From assembly GCA_902762955.1 (NCBI GenBank), contig CACWQH010000027.1, positions 1-59,666 of the forward strand: a stretch of DNA of 59,666 nucleotides, written 5' to 3'. Below are positions 37,008-45,625 of this stretch, one piece after another. This DNA is from an uncultured Lachnospiraceae bacterium. GTDB lineage: Bacteria; Bacillota; Clostridia; Lachnospirales; Lachnospiraceae. The notes under the pieces were generated by a model. The model did not search any database. It worked only from the letters and a program-made list of their open reading frames with translations, and was not told the DNA's origin. The number at the start of each line of letters is the position of its first letter. Position 1 is the stretch's first letter. The position numbers were made by a program, and so were the translations under genes.

Positions 37008-38261
37008 ATGGCCGCTAATTCAAATAAAAAAAATAATAATACTCAAAATAGCAATTTAGAAAGTAATAATTCAGAAGACACTATTAATAAAAAAATCACC
37101 TCAACAGACAATAATATTGAAACTTCCTTAAAAGGTAACACCCACAAGGTAAAGCGATACATTCCTATTTGTATTTGTGTCCTTGTTATGTTTATAATCT
37201 TCAAATACTGGGATAATGCCGTTCACTTTATAGGCCTTTTCTTAAGCGCATCATCGGGACTTATTATAGGAATGATTATAGCTTTCCTGGTCAATATTAT
37301 TATGACCTCATATGAAAAGGGACTTTCCAAACTCTTTAAAGGCAAGATAAAGCATGGTGTACTAAGAGCAATAGGGCTTACTACCTCCCTGCTTACATTA
37401 ATTCTGATTTTAGTCGGTATAATCAATTTTATTATACCGGAACTCATAAACAGCATTTCTCTTATGATTAAATCATTGAGCGATAATCTTCCGAAGATGC
37501 TTAACGAATTAAAAACTAACAAATATATCGGTAAATATGCTGTGACTCTTCTTAATTCCATGCCATCCTCGGAAAACATTGAAAGCACAGTTCAGGGACT
37601 GGGAAGCTTCGTGATAAATGGTGCAAGCGGTGCCATGAGCCTTCTGGTCAGTTCAGCGGGAGCATTAATTTCAGTTATTGCCAATCTATTTATAGGAATT
37701 TTCTTTTCCATATATATTCTGGTTGATAAAGAAAAGCTTTCCAGACAATGTACCGGTCTCATTAAGACCTATGTTCCTGCCAGCGAAAAAGTCCTTTCAT
37801 TGATTAGCTTGCTTGGAACCAACTTCCGTAACTTTATAGTTGCACAGGCAACCGATGCATGTATTTTAGGCGGATTATGTATTATTGGAATGCTTATTCT
37901 ACAGCTTCCTTATGCCGTAACATCCGGTGTAATCGTTGCATTTTTTGCATTGATTCCTGTCATCGGTGCCTTTCTTGGTATGGGTATCTCTGCATTTTTC
38001 ATACTCATGGTATCACCGGTAAAAGCACTTATTTTCCTTATTTTCATCATCACTCTGCAACAGATTGACAATAACATCATCTATCCTCGTGTTGTCGGAA
38101 ACAGAGTTGATCTTCCGGGAATGTGGGTACTCGCCGCGGTCACAGTATTTGGCGGTTTATTTGGAATCGTCGGAATTATGTGCAGTGTACCTGTAACCGC
38201 AACCGTATACAAGCTAATAAAAGATGATTATAGAAAAAGAGCCAACAAAGAAGAAACATAG
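37008..38261 (+). CDS. AI-2E-family permease (first copy)
   Basis: A 417-residue integral membrane protein of the AI-2E/PerM family. A polar Asn/Lys/Ser-rich N-terminus (about 45 residues) precedes about seven membrane segments. The family signatures QQIDNNIIYPRVVG and LPGMWVLAAVTVFGGLFGIVG are clear. Members have been linked to autoinducer-2 export or Na+/H+ antiport; the substrate here is unknown. A second paralogue lies at 42446. SD AAGGAG. Confidence 0.88.
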   Translation: MAANSNKKNNNTQNSNLESNNSEDTINKKITSTDNNIETSLKGNTHKVKRYIPICICVLVMFIIFKYWDNAVHFIGLFLSASSGLIIGMIIAFLVNIIMTSYEKGLSKLFKGKIKHGVLRAIGLTTSLLTLILILVGIINFIIPELINSISLMIKSLSDNLPKMLNELKTNKYIGKYAVTLLNSMPSSENIESTVQGLGSFVINGASGAMSLLVSSAGALISVIANLFIGIFFSIYILVDKEKLSRQCTGLIKTYVPASEKVLSLISLLGTNFRNFIVAQATDACILGGLCIIGMLILQLPYAVTSGVIVAFFALIPVIGAFLGMGISAFFILMVSPVKALIFLIFIITLQQIDNNIIYPRVVGNRVDLPGMWVLAAVTVFGGLFGIVGIMCSVPVTATVYKLIKDDYRKRANKEET

Positions 38262-38351
38262 CTTCCAGCACCCTTAACTACCAAAAAACTCGGATTTACA
38301 GACTTTTTTCATAGTCTCTAATATCCAATCCACTATATACTTCTGTAACTT

Positions 38352-38618
38352 TTGTTACCAGTTTTTTCATTCTACGTTTATATTTTCTTTAGCTGGTAAC
38401 AAATCTTGCTTTTTACTATTTTTGTTACCGGTTTGACCTATTCTATTGCTTGGATTTTCCTTTATCTGGTAACAAATCTTGCTTTTTTGATGTTTTTGTT
38501 ACCGGTTTACCCTATTCTATTGCTTGGATTTTCCTTACCGGTTTACCCTATTCTATTGCTTGGATTTTCCTTTATCCGGTAACAAATCTTGCTTTTTTGA
38601 TGTTTTTATTACCGGTTT
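38352..38618. repeat. Composite 36/38-bp tandem repeat array
   Basis: Two blocks alternate. Block A (36 bp) begins ACCGGTTTACCCTATTC; block B (about 38 bp) contains GGTAACAAATCTTGC and ends TTTTTGTT. The order is B-A-B-A-A-B-A from a diverged left end; phases between ACC marks are 70, 74, 36 and 74 bp. Each B block makes a hairpin, GGTAACAAA with TTTGTTACC. It fills most of the gap from 38262 to 38717. Confidence 0.8.
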
Positions 38619-38646
38619 ACCCTCATTCGCTATTTTCATATAAAAA

Positions 38647-38686
38647 ATACGGACTAAATCAGTTCTATATCAGATTTAGTCCGTAT
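38647..38686 (-). terminator. Intrinsic terminator of leuS
   Basis: A perfect 14-bp stem (ATACGGACTAAATC with its complement) with a 12-nt loop, followed on the minus strand by six Ts. Confidence 0.88.
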
Positions 38687-38717
38687 AAGGTTTACATAAT
38701 GTTATTTCACTACAAAA

Positions 38718-41147
38718 TTATTTCGCCACTATATTAACAATCTTATTAGGTACATAGATTTCCTTGATTACATTAAGACCGGCGAGTCTGTCGCCAAGGG
38801 CAGCCTTTGCTTTTTCAATTACAACATCCTTCGCATCGTCTACGCCAATCATAACAGTAACTCTGGTCTTGCCGTTAATCTGAACAGCAATTTCCTTTTC
38901 ATCATCCTTCATGGCATCCTCGGAATAAGTTGGCCAGCTCTGGTGGAATACAGAATCGGTTCCGCCAAGTTCCTCCCAAAGCTCTTCACCGATGTGTGGT
39001 GCAAACGGTGCTATAAGAAGTGCCATTGTCTTAAGAGTTTCTTTATCAACACCTGTTGTCTTGGTAAGCTCAACGCACTTATTATTTGCTTCCATAAATG
39101 CGGAAATTACTGTATTTAAGCTGAATTGTTCAAGACGAGTTGTAACATCATATACCAGCTTGTTACGAAGCTTTACGAGCTCCTTGGTCTCTGTAGCATC
39201 CTTATCCTTGTTAGCCATAACCATGTTGTAGAATCTGTTAATGAAACGGTATATACCTTCCATACCGCTGTCATCCCAGATAGAATCAAGCTCAGGCGGG
39301 CCGATGAAAAGCTCGTATAAACGAAGTGAATCACAGCCGTAATCATTTACCATATCATCAGGTGAAACGATATTTCCGAGAGACTTACTCATCTAGGTTG
39401 CTGCGCCTGTTTCCTTATCTCTACCGCAGACCATACCCTGATTGAAGAGCTTCTTGAACGGCTCATCAAAATCAACGACTCCGATATCATTTAAGAACTT
39501 AGTGTAAAATCTTGAGTAAAGCAAGTGAAGAACCGCATGCTCTACACCACCGATATACATATCTACAGGAAGATACTTATCTGCCTTTTCTCTGTTTACA
39601 AGCTCTTTATCATTCTTATTATCTACATAACGTAAGAAATACCAGGATGATCCTGCCCATTGAGGCATTGTATTGGTCTCACGCTTTGCAGGCTTACCAC
39701 AGCAAGGGCAAGTTGTATTTACCCATGAATCAATTGCTGCAAGCGGTGACTCACCTGTACCGGTCGGCTCGTACTTTTCCACATCAGGCAAAAGTACAGG
39801 AAGCTGTTCTTCAGGCACTGCCACTGCACCGCAGTCAGGACAGTGAATAATCGGAATCGGCTCACCCCAGTATCTCTGACGTGAGAACACCCAGTCACGA
39901 AGCTTATAATTAACTGTCTTCTTGCCGTAGCCAAGCTTTTCTATCATCTCCGGTGCTTCCTTTTTAAGTACGGAGGATTCCATACCGTTCCAGTCACCTG
40001 AATTAATCATTGTTCCTGAAGCCTCTGTATAAGCCTCAGTCATATTTTCTATCTCCTTGCCGTCCTTTGCAATTACCTGGATTATAGGTAAATCAAATTT
40101 CTTGGCAAACTCAAAGTCTCTGTCATCATGTGCAGGAACACACATGATTGCTCCTGTACCGTAATCAGCAAGTACGTAATCCGATAACCATATAGGAGTC
40201 TTCTTACCGTTTAAAGGATTAATCGCATAGCTTCCGGTAAATACACCGGTCTTGTCCTTATCCTGAAGTCTGTCTACATTTGACTTCATAGATGCCTCAT
40301 AAATGTACTTGTCGACCGCTTCTTTAGTTTCAGGAGTTGAAAGTGAAGCTGCAAGCTCATGCTCAGGTGCAAGTACCATAAATGTAGCGCCCCAGAGAGT
40401 ATCCGGACGTGTAGTATAGACAGTGATTACATCATCCTTGCCGTCTACCTTAAAATCAACCTCTGCACCATAGGATTTTCCTATCCAGTCGGTCTGCATC
40501 TTCTTAACCTTCTCAGGCCAGTCAAGCTTGTCAAGGTCAGCTAATAATCTTTCAGCGTAGGCAGTTATCTTAAGCATCCACTGACGGATGTTTTTCTTGG
40601 TAACCTCAGAATGACATCTCTCACACTTACCGTTTACAACCTCTTCATTTGCAAGACCTGTCTTACAGGAAGGACACCAGTTAATCGGCATCTCCTTTTC
40701 ATAAGCAAGACCTTTTTTAAACATCTGAACAAAAATCCACTGTGTCCATTTATAGTAATCAGGATCTGTAGTGTTTACCTCTCTGCCCCAATCATATATA
40801 GCAGCGATCTGATTAATCTGTCTTTTGATATTCTTTATATTTTCAGCTGTTGATATAGATGGATGGATACCATGCTCTATCGCATAGTTCTCTGCAGGAA
40901 GACCAAATGCATCCCATCCCATTGGATGAATAAGATAATAATTGTGCATCATCTTATATCTGCTCCAGACATCAGAAATAACATAGCCTCTCCAGTGTCC
41001 TACATGAAGACCGTTTCCTGACGGATAAGGGAACATATCAAGACAGTAATATTTCTCCTTCTTGCCGTCATCCACATTTACAGGATTTTCCTCCCATTTC
41101 TTATTCCATTTTCCTTCAATCAGCTTGTGGTTGTAGCTTCCAGCCAT
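38718..41147 (-). pseudogene. leuS: Leucyl-tRNA synthetase interrupted by an in-frame TAG at KMSKS
   Basis: Class I synthetase that charges tRNA-Leu. The frame encodes a complete enzyme of about 809 codons: HVGH near residue 47 as the HIGH motif, the CP1 editing domain with its TTRPDTLWG, a zinc-like CPSC...[14 protein letters not shown], and the C-terminal anticodon-binding domain. Codon 585 is TAG (39393-39395); the sequence reads ...ETGAAT-stop-MSKSLGN, so the stop replaces the first Lys of KMSKS. A single A-to-T change from AAG explains it. The next codon is ATG, so re-initiation could give a 224-residue C-terminal piece, although no SD is visible. No frameshift or other damage is present, which points to a very recent mutation, a base error or suppression. 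Confidence 0.85.
39393..39395 (-). other. Premature TAG codon in leuS followed by ATG
   Basis: On the minus strand the codons are GCA ACC TAG ATG AGT AAG TCT. The upstream open frame (39393-41147) codes for 584 residues and the downstream one (38718-39392) for 224. TAG is used as an ordinary stop elsewhere in the window, for example at 21961 and at 27962. Confidence 0.95.
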
Positions 41148-41198
41148 AACTTCATTTCCTCCAAAACTTTTAAATATTTAGTAATTATATCAAAACAT

Positions 41199-41224
41199 GA
41201 TACAAGGCAAATATGCCTTGTATC
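41199..41224 (-). terminator. Hairpin terminator of the DUF4250 gene
   Basis: A perfect 11-bp stem (GATACAAGGCA with its complement) and a 4-nt loop between the DUF4250 gene and leuS, followed on the minus strand by ATGTTTTG. Confidence 0.65.
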
Positions 41225-41238
41225 AATAATTTTATATA

Positions 41239-41424
41239 TTATATAAACTTATTTAACTCAACATTATAAGTATAACCTACGCTGTCAAGCTTTTTAACAA
41301 TCTCATCCTTTGATACATCAAACTGACTGCATAAGCTGTCCAAATCAATCCCGTCATCCCTAAGTCTCGTATTGACGAAGCTAAGCAGCATAATCGCATC
41401 CTTCGGTAAGCTTTCAAGTGCCAT
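41239..41424 (-). CDS. DUF4250 protein
   Basis: A 61-residue protein matching the small DUF4250 family (LPKDAIMLLSFVNTRLRD, then LCSQFDVSKDEIVKKLDSVGY). It looks like a compact helix-turn-helix-type fold. It begins one base after the CbiT-like gene, with SD GAGG inside that gene's end, so the two are coupled. Function unknown. Confidence 0.8.
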   Translation of the reverse strand: MALESLPKDAIMLLSFVNTRLRDDGIDLDSLCSQFDVSKDEIVKKLDSVGYTYNVELNKFI

Positions 41425-41425
41425 A

Positions 41426-42328
41426 TTAAAGTACCTCGCCGGTTATAAGCCAAGGAGACGGCTGTGTCACCAGCATGCTCTTTCTGTCGGTTTTTGAAAC
41501 GGTAATCTGGGTAACCTCAAGATTACTTATGTTATACTTTTCAAATAAATCCTTGATACCCGAAAGCACATTAAACTCCAAGGTATATAATACAAATTTC
41601 ATCTTAGGATTCTTCTCAAGAAGTCTTACTATATCCTCCTCAAGATGCTTGTTTGCAACTATAAATGAAAGTCTCGGAACCGGTATCTTAGCCATATTTT
41701 CAGGTCCCAAATCAGAGATAATCTGAACATTGTGTACACCGAATTTCTTGACATTATCCTCCATGGTTTCCTTGGCACCCCGGTCATTTTCCACACAGAT
41801 TATCGTACCGTCACCGGCAACAAATGCAGCCTCTATAGCGATACTTTCCGCATCTACAAGGCATATGGTATCCTGTGCATCTACATCCAGCATACTCATA
41901 ATAACGGCTCTTATTTCATTTCCTACATACTTTATTGTACCCTTGGAAAACATCTCATTTTTCATACCGATACGATAGGACTCACGAGTCTTTTCATTGA
42001 GTACAAATATAACTGTCGGCTCTGTAATCTTGTGATTGATGGCTTCCTTAATCTTGCATTTTTTAACAAGCGCATTTACCTCGATACCGGTTGAATACCA
42101 CATATCAAGCTCACCAAAGCCAATCTCCCATAATTCATAAAACAAATCCTCATGGGTTTCATCTGCAAATATTAAAACTCTCTTATTGGTTTCAACTACC
42201 GGAACAACATTTTTCATCTTACCACAGATATCAAGAAGCTTTATCTTTTCCGGTCTTACCTCCATTTTCTGTGCAAAATAACCCATCCACTCTAAAATTT
42301 GATTGGTGCTGTAACATCCCTTAGCCAT
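41426..42328 (-). CDS. Degenerate CbiE/CbiT-like (precorrin methyltransferase-like) protein
   Basis: A 300-residue protein that aligns by eye with the end of CbiE plus all of CbiT, the precorrin-6 methyltransferases of cobalamin synthesis. Shared features are the CbiE-type end (YELWEIGFGELDMWYS), the KGTIKYVGNEIRAVIMS join, ENDRGAKETMEDNVKKFGVHNV, and the final SPWLITG. The SAM-binding motif I, normally DIGAGTGSVSIE, here reads LVDAESIAIEAA and has lost its glycines, so methyl transfer is doubtful. No other cobalamin gene is in the window. It probably has a new role, together with DUF4250. Confidence 0.7.
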   Translation of the reverse strand: MAKGCYSTNQILEWMGYFAQKMEVRPEKIKLLDICGKMKNVVPVVETNKRVLIFADETHEDLFYELWEIGFGELDMWYSTGIEVNALVKKCKIKEAINHKITEPTVIFVLNEKTRESYRIGMKNEMFSKGTIKYVGNEIRAVIMSMLDVDAQDTICLVDAESIAIEAAFVAGDGTIICVENDRGAKETMEDNVKKFGVHNVQIISDLGPENMAKIPVPRLSFIVANKHLEEDIVRLLEKNPKMKFVLYTLEFNVLSGIKDLFEKYNISNLEVTQITVSKTDRKSMLVTQPSPWLITGEVL

Positions 42329-42445
42329 AACTCTACCTCCCTATCTATGAGTCCTTTTCATTTTTGCTTTATATTTTTTTACAATTTCTATTATCTATTC
42401 CTATAAATTTCATTTATTGTATTATTTGTCTATGTTATCTTCTTA

Positions 42446-43924
42446 CTATTTTTCTTCTGTCTTCTTTTCTTCTTTTTCCTTTTTTTCGGCTTCTTTTTCT
42501 TCTAATTTCTTTTCTTCCTTCTCTCTTTTTTCAGCCTCTTTTTCTTCCTTCTCTTCTAACTTCTTTTCCTCTTTTTCCTTCTTTTCAGCCTCTATATCGG
42601 ATATCTTTTCTTCCTTAACAAACCATCTCTTGGTTATAGGTCCTTTATTTCTATGCTTGATGGTTCTTCTTGTATCATTTTTATCCTTATAAATTGCCTC
42701 TCCTGTTTCCAGATCAAAGCCCTTCAAAAGATGATAATCCTCTGTATCGGAAGAAAGATTCTTACTTCTTAAACCATCACGAAGAAGTACAGCAATAAGC
42801 GCATAAATACATGCAAATACAGGTACACCGAGTACCATTCCGGCTACGCCAAACAAATCGCCTCCGACAAGAATTGCAACAAGAACCCACATACCCGAAA
42901 GACCAGTTGAATCTCCGAGGATAAGCGGTCCAAGGATATTTCCGTCGAACTGCTGAAGTACCAATACAAAAATTACAAAGATTATGAAGTACATCGGATC
43001 GTCCATAAGTGCCAAAAGTGCACCCGGAATCGCTCCGATAAACGGACCGAAGAACGGTATGATATTGGTCACACCGACGATAACACTTATGAGCACTGCA
43101 TACTTCATTCCGATTGCAGCGGTAAAGATAAAGCACAAAATTCCTATAATAATTGAATCAAGAATCTTACCGTTTATAAATCCGCCAAATACAAGATTGG
43201 CATATGAAAGACCTTCAAGTATTTTATTTCCTGTCTTCTTAGAGAAGAACAAATATACAAATTTTTTAAATTGGGCAACAAGTGTTTCCTTGCTGTTAAG
43301 AAGATAAACCGCAACTATAATTCCAACTAAAAAGTTAAATATTGCCTTTACGCCTAAAACTATGCCTGATGAAATATTAACAACTATAGTGTCCATATTA
43401 GGCATAACTTTTTCCTGGAAAATAGTAAGGATATTTTTCTCCAGATAGTTTACAACATCTGTAAACTTATTCTCCAAGAACTCATTCTTGGCAAAAACCT
43501 TGTCCACCCAGTTTTGAAGACTGTCAAGATAACCCGGCATAGAATCCACCAGATCCTTAAGACTCTCATATATTCGTGGGATAACCAGCCACAGGAATAT
43601 CGTAATAAGTCCTATAAAAATCGCTATGGTAAGCGCAACTGAAAATGCCTTTACTTTTTTATAGGCCTTATCATAATCCAATTTTTTGGAAATCTTACTT
43701 ACGATGATTGCAAGTCCTTTTCTGATATAATTCATAATTGGACTTAGCAAAAATGCAATAACTATACCAATTACAAAGGGAGTAAGCGCAGAAAAAATCG
43801 CACCAAAGATACCAAATATTCCTCTCCATCCCTTGATAATCTGGCTGAACAATATAGCTATACATAATGATACGGTGAGAACCACACCAAGTCTAAGATA
43901 ATTTTTATTCCATCTGTTTCCCAT
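42446..43924 (-). CDS. AI-2E-family permease (second copy) with charged tail
   Basis: A 492-residue membrane protein of the AI-2E/PerM family, with the signatures LQQFDGNILGPLILGDSTGL and GMWVLVAILVGGDLFGVAGM. It differs from the copy at 37008 in ending with about 50 residues made almost only of Lys and Glu (EEKEAEKKEKEEKK units), a predicted long charged helix on the cytoplasmic side. The tail is encoded by repetitive purine-rich DNA. SD AGAGGT. Transcribed alone. Confidence 0.88.
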   Translation of the reverse strand: MGNRWNKNYLRLGVVLTVSLCIAILFSQIIKGWRGIFGIFGAIFSALTPFVIGIVIAFLLSPIMNYIRKGLAIIVSKISKKLDYDKAYKKVKAFSVALTIAIFIGLITIFLWLVIPRIYESLKDLVDSMPGYLDSLQNWVDKVFAKNEFLENKFTDVVNYLEKNILTIFQEKVMPNMDTIVVNISSGIVLGVKAIFNFLVGIIVAVYLLNSKETLVAQFKKFVYLFFSKKTGNKILEGLSYANLVFGGFINGKILDSIIIGILCFIFTAAIGMKYAVLISVIVGVTNIIPFFGPFIGAIPGALLALMDDPMYFIIFVIFVLVLQQFDGNILGPLILGDSTGLSGMWVLVAILVGGDLFGVAGMVLGVPVFACIYALIAVLLRDGLRSKNLSSDTEDYHLLKGFDLETGEAIYKDKNDTRRTIKHRNKGPITKRWFVKEEKISDIEAEKKEKEEKKLEEKEEKEAEKREKEEKKLEEKEAEKKEKEEKKTEEK

Positions 43925-43951
43925 TTGTTACCTCTTTGAAATTTTTAAGTT

Positions 43952-44110
43952 AATGTCAACTTCGTTGCCGCTTGGTTTTCTCTTATACTCTATATCTCGC
44001 AAGCACGCATCTTCGATGCTCGCCTATCTGCTTCGCAGATGGCTTGCTCGATAACTCGCCGCGAAAACTCAAATGCCGACTTCGTCGGCGCTTGGTTTTC
44101 GCTTATACTC
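43952..44110. repeat. 159-bp structured repeat element with 39-bp direct repeats
   Basis: Two 39-bp direct repeats (43952-43990 and 44072-44110, 34/39 identical, 120 bp apart) each hold a hairpin with a TTC loop. Between them lie two more TTC-loop hairpins (GCATC-TTC-GATGC, ATCTGC-TTC-GCAGAT) enclosed by an outer stem GCAAGC/GCTTGC (43999-44004, 44042-44047). It lies in the gap 43925-44276 and has no supported gene. Confidence 0.75.
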
Positions 44111-44180
44111 GTTATTATACCATAAATAGCAAAAATGTGAACAAGCTTTGCAAGATTTTCACAATTAATTTTCTTTATCG

Positions 44181-44209
44181 TTGACACGAGTAAAAATATT
44201 GTCTAAAAT
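44181..44209 (+). promoter_or_regulatory. Sigma-A promoter of the AAA+ ATPase gene
   Basis: A perfect -35 TTGACA at 44181-44186, a 17-bp spacer and a -10 TAAAAT at 44204-44209. Confidence 0.75.
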
Positions 44210-44276
44210 AGTAATATAGTTTTTGATTACACATTTATCAAAACAAAAATTTTACATTCTGATGAGGAGACAGTTT

Positions 44277-45596
44277 ATGTATAGAGATGTCATAGGTAAC
44301 CTTTTAGCCTGGTACGAGGAAGGGCATAACGGTATATTGTATGTAAAGGGTGCTTACGGAGTTGGCAAAACCTGGACAGTAAAGGATTTTGCAAAGGCTT
44401 ATTATAATGATTTAAAATCTGTGGATTGTTACAAAAATACAGCATTTAAAAACATTATAACGCGTAAGATTGATAAGGATAACGATGAAGATGATGTCTC
44501 TATTGAAACAAAGATTTCGGATGTTGACTTTATACTTGAGCAGCATTTCGGAACGAATGATTTTTCAGACTGTCTTTTAATATTTGATGAGATACAAAAT
44601 ATACCTGATGCTGCCGAGTTTTTCCTCGAATACTCTAAGGCTCATCCGGATTATAAGCTGTGTCTTATCTCTTCTTCCATGAATGTTACGGAATTTGAAT
44701 ATACACATATGGATATCTTTAATATAATCCGTATGCGTCCTATGACCTTCGAAGAATTTATGATTGCCAATCAGGCAAGTGACCTGCTTTCACTTATTGA
44801 AAATGACAAGAACAAAAAGCTTAAAAAGGATGATGAGGAGAAGGTTAAATCCCTTTTACGTGACTATATGCTGACAGGCGGTATGCCGGGTGTTGTAAAA
44901 GCATTTTTGAAAAATCATGATTATTCGGTTATAAAACCCGAACAGCAAAAGCTCCTTGATGAATATGAAAAACGTATAAGAAAATCCTATACATATGCTC
45001 TTTCACAAAGAGCAGTTCGTATATGGTCAAGTATTCCTACTCAACTTACACATGATAACAAAAAATTCATGTATCGTTTTGTGAATGAAAATGCGCGTGC
45101 AAGAGAATATTACAATTCAACCCAATGTCTGCTTGATCTTGGATTTGCAAGAAAGCTTCCACGTGTTAAGGAGTGCATACTTCCGCTTGAAGAACACATA
45201 GATGATAAATCCTTTGAGCTTTTTATGATAGACCACGGACTGCTTAGAACCGCTCTTAAACTCGATGTAAATGAAGAAATTACTCTTCTCGATATATTTA
45301 CCGAAGCAAACGGTGCCGTAGCCGAGCAATATCTATTCCAGGAGCTTAGCCATAAAGTTGGATTTTTATACTACTGGATATCCGGTGCCACAGCAAGAGT
45401 TCCTTTCGTATATGAAAGCGAGGACGCTCCCGTACCGGTAGATATCAGATTTACAGAAAATAAAAAAGCACAAAACATAAAATCTTTTAGAGAAAAGAAC
45501 AAAAACACCGAGTTTTCTCTCAAGGTTTCCCTTGAACAGGTAGGACTCACCGATAAAGTACTTAACGTACCTGCATACGGAATCCACTGCTTATAA
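44277..45596 (+). CDS. AAA+ ATPase of the DUF4143-type family
   Basis: A 439-residue ATP-binding protein. Walker A: GAYGVGKTWTVKDF near residue 24; Walker B: LLIFDEIQNIPDA near 100; a sensor-like LCLISSSMN; then MRPMTFEEFM and the DUF4143-like C-terminus (DIRFTENKKAQNIKSFREKN). Such proteins are common in gut anaerobes and their function is unproven. The last part resembles a nuclease-like fold in relatives. The ATG at 44277 is chosen for its GAGGAGA and promoter; the earlier TTG frame start has neither. Transcribed alone with a terminator. Confidence 0.85.
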   Translation: MYRDVIGNLLAWYEEGHNGILYVKGAYGVGKTWTVKDFAKAYYNDLKSVDCYKNTAFKNIITRKIDKDNDEDDVSIETKISDVDFILEQHFGTNDFSDCLLIFDEIQNIPDAAEFFLEYSKAHPDYKLCLISSSMNVTEFEYTHMDIFNIIRMRPMTFEEFMIANQASDLLSLIENDKNKKLKKDDEEKVKSLLRDYMLTGGMPGVVKAFLKNHDYSVIKPEQQKLLDEYEKRIRKSYTYALSQRAVRIWSSIPTQLTHDNKKFMYRFVNENARAREYYNSTQCLLDLGFARKLPRVKECILPLEEHIDDKSFELFMIDHGLLRTALKLDVNEEITLLDIFTEANGAVAEQYLFQELSHKVGFLYYWISGATARVPFVYESEDAPVPVDIRFTENKKAQNIKSFREKNKNTEFSLKVSLEQVGLTDKVLNVPAYGIHCL

Positions 45597-45620
45597 AAAA
45601 GAGGCTAAAAGCCTCTTTTT
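45595..45620. terminator. Bidirectional intrinsic terminator
   Basis: An 11-bp perfect stem (AAAAAAGAGGC with its complement), a 4-nt loop and T-runs on both strands between the ATPase gene and the convergent HD-domain gene. Confidence 0.88.
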
Positions 45621-45625
45621 TTTGT

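Noticed and set aside
38352-38618. CRISPR-like array
   Set aside because: The units are 36-38 bp but contiguous, with no unique spacers of similar length and no cas genes in the window.
38450-38737. 95-codon open frame on the plus strand
   Set aside because: It is made of the tandem array translated and runs into the leuS terminator; no SD and no homology.
38718-41147. Genome-wide TAG recoding as the reason for the leuS stop
   Set aside because: Several intact genes in the window end in TAG, such as the one ending at 21963 and mgtE, so TAG is a normal stop.
41148-41238. T-box leader upstream of leuS
   Set aside because: The space is only about 90 bases, holds a plain terminator of the preceding gene, and lacks T-box motifs.
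37008-43924. Quorum-sensing locus from the two AI-2E-family genes
   Set aside because: No luxS or receptor gene is nearby, and the family name does not prove autoinducer transport.
43990-44187. 65-codon open frame on the minus strand
   Set aside because: It lies over the hairpin element and direct repeats, has no SD and its sequence is a by-product of the repeat structure.
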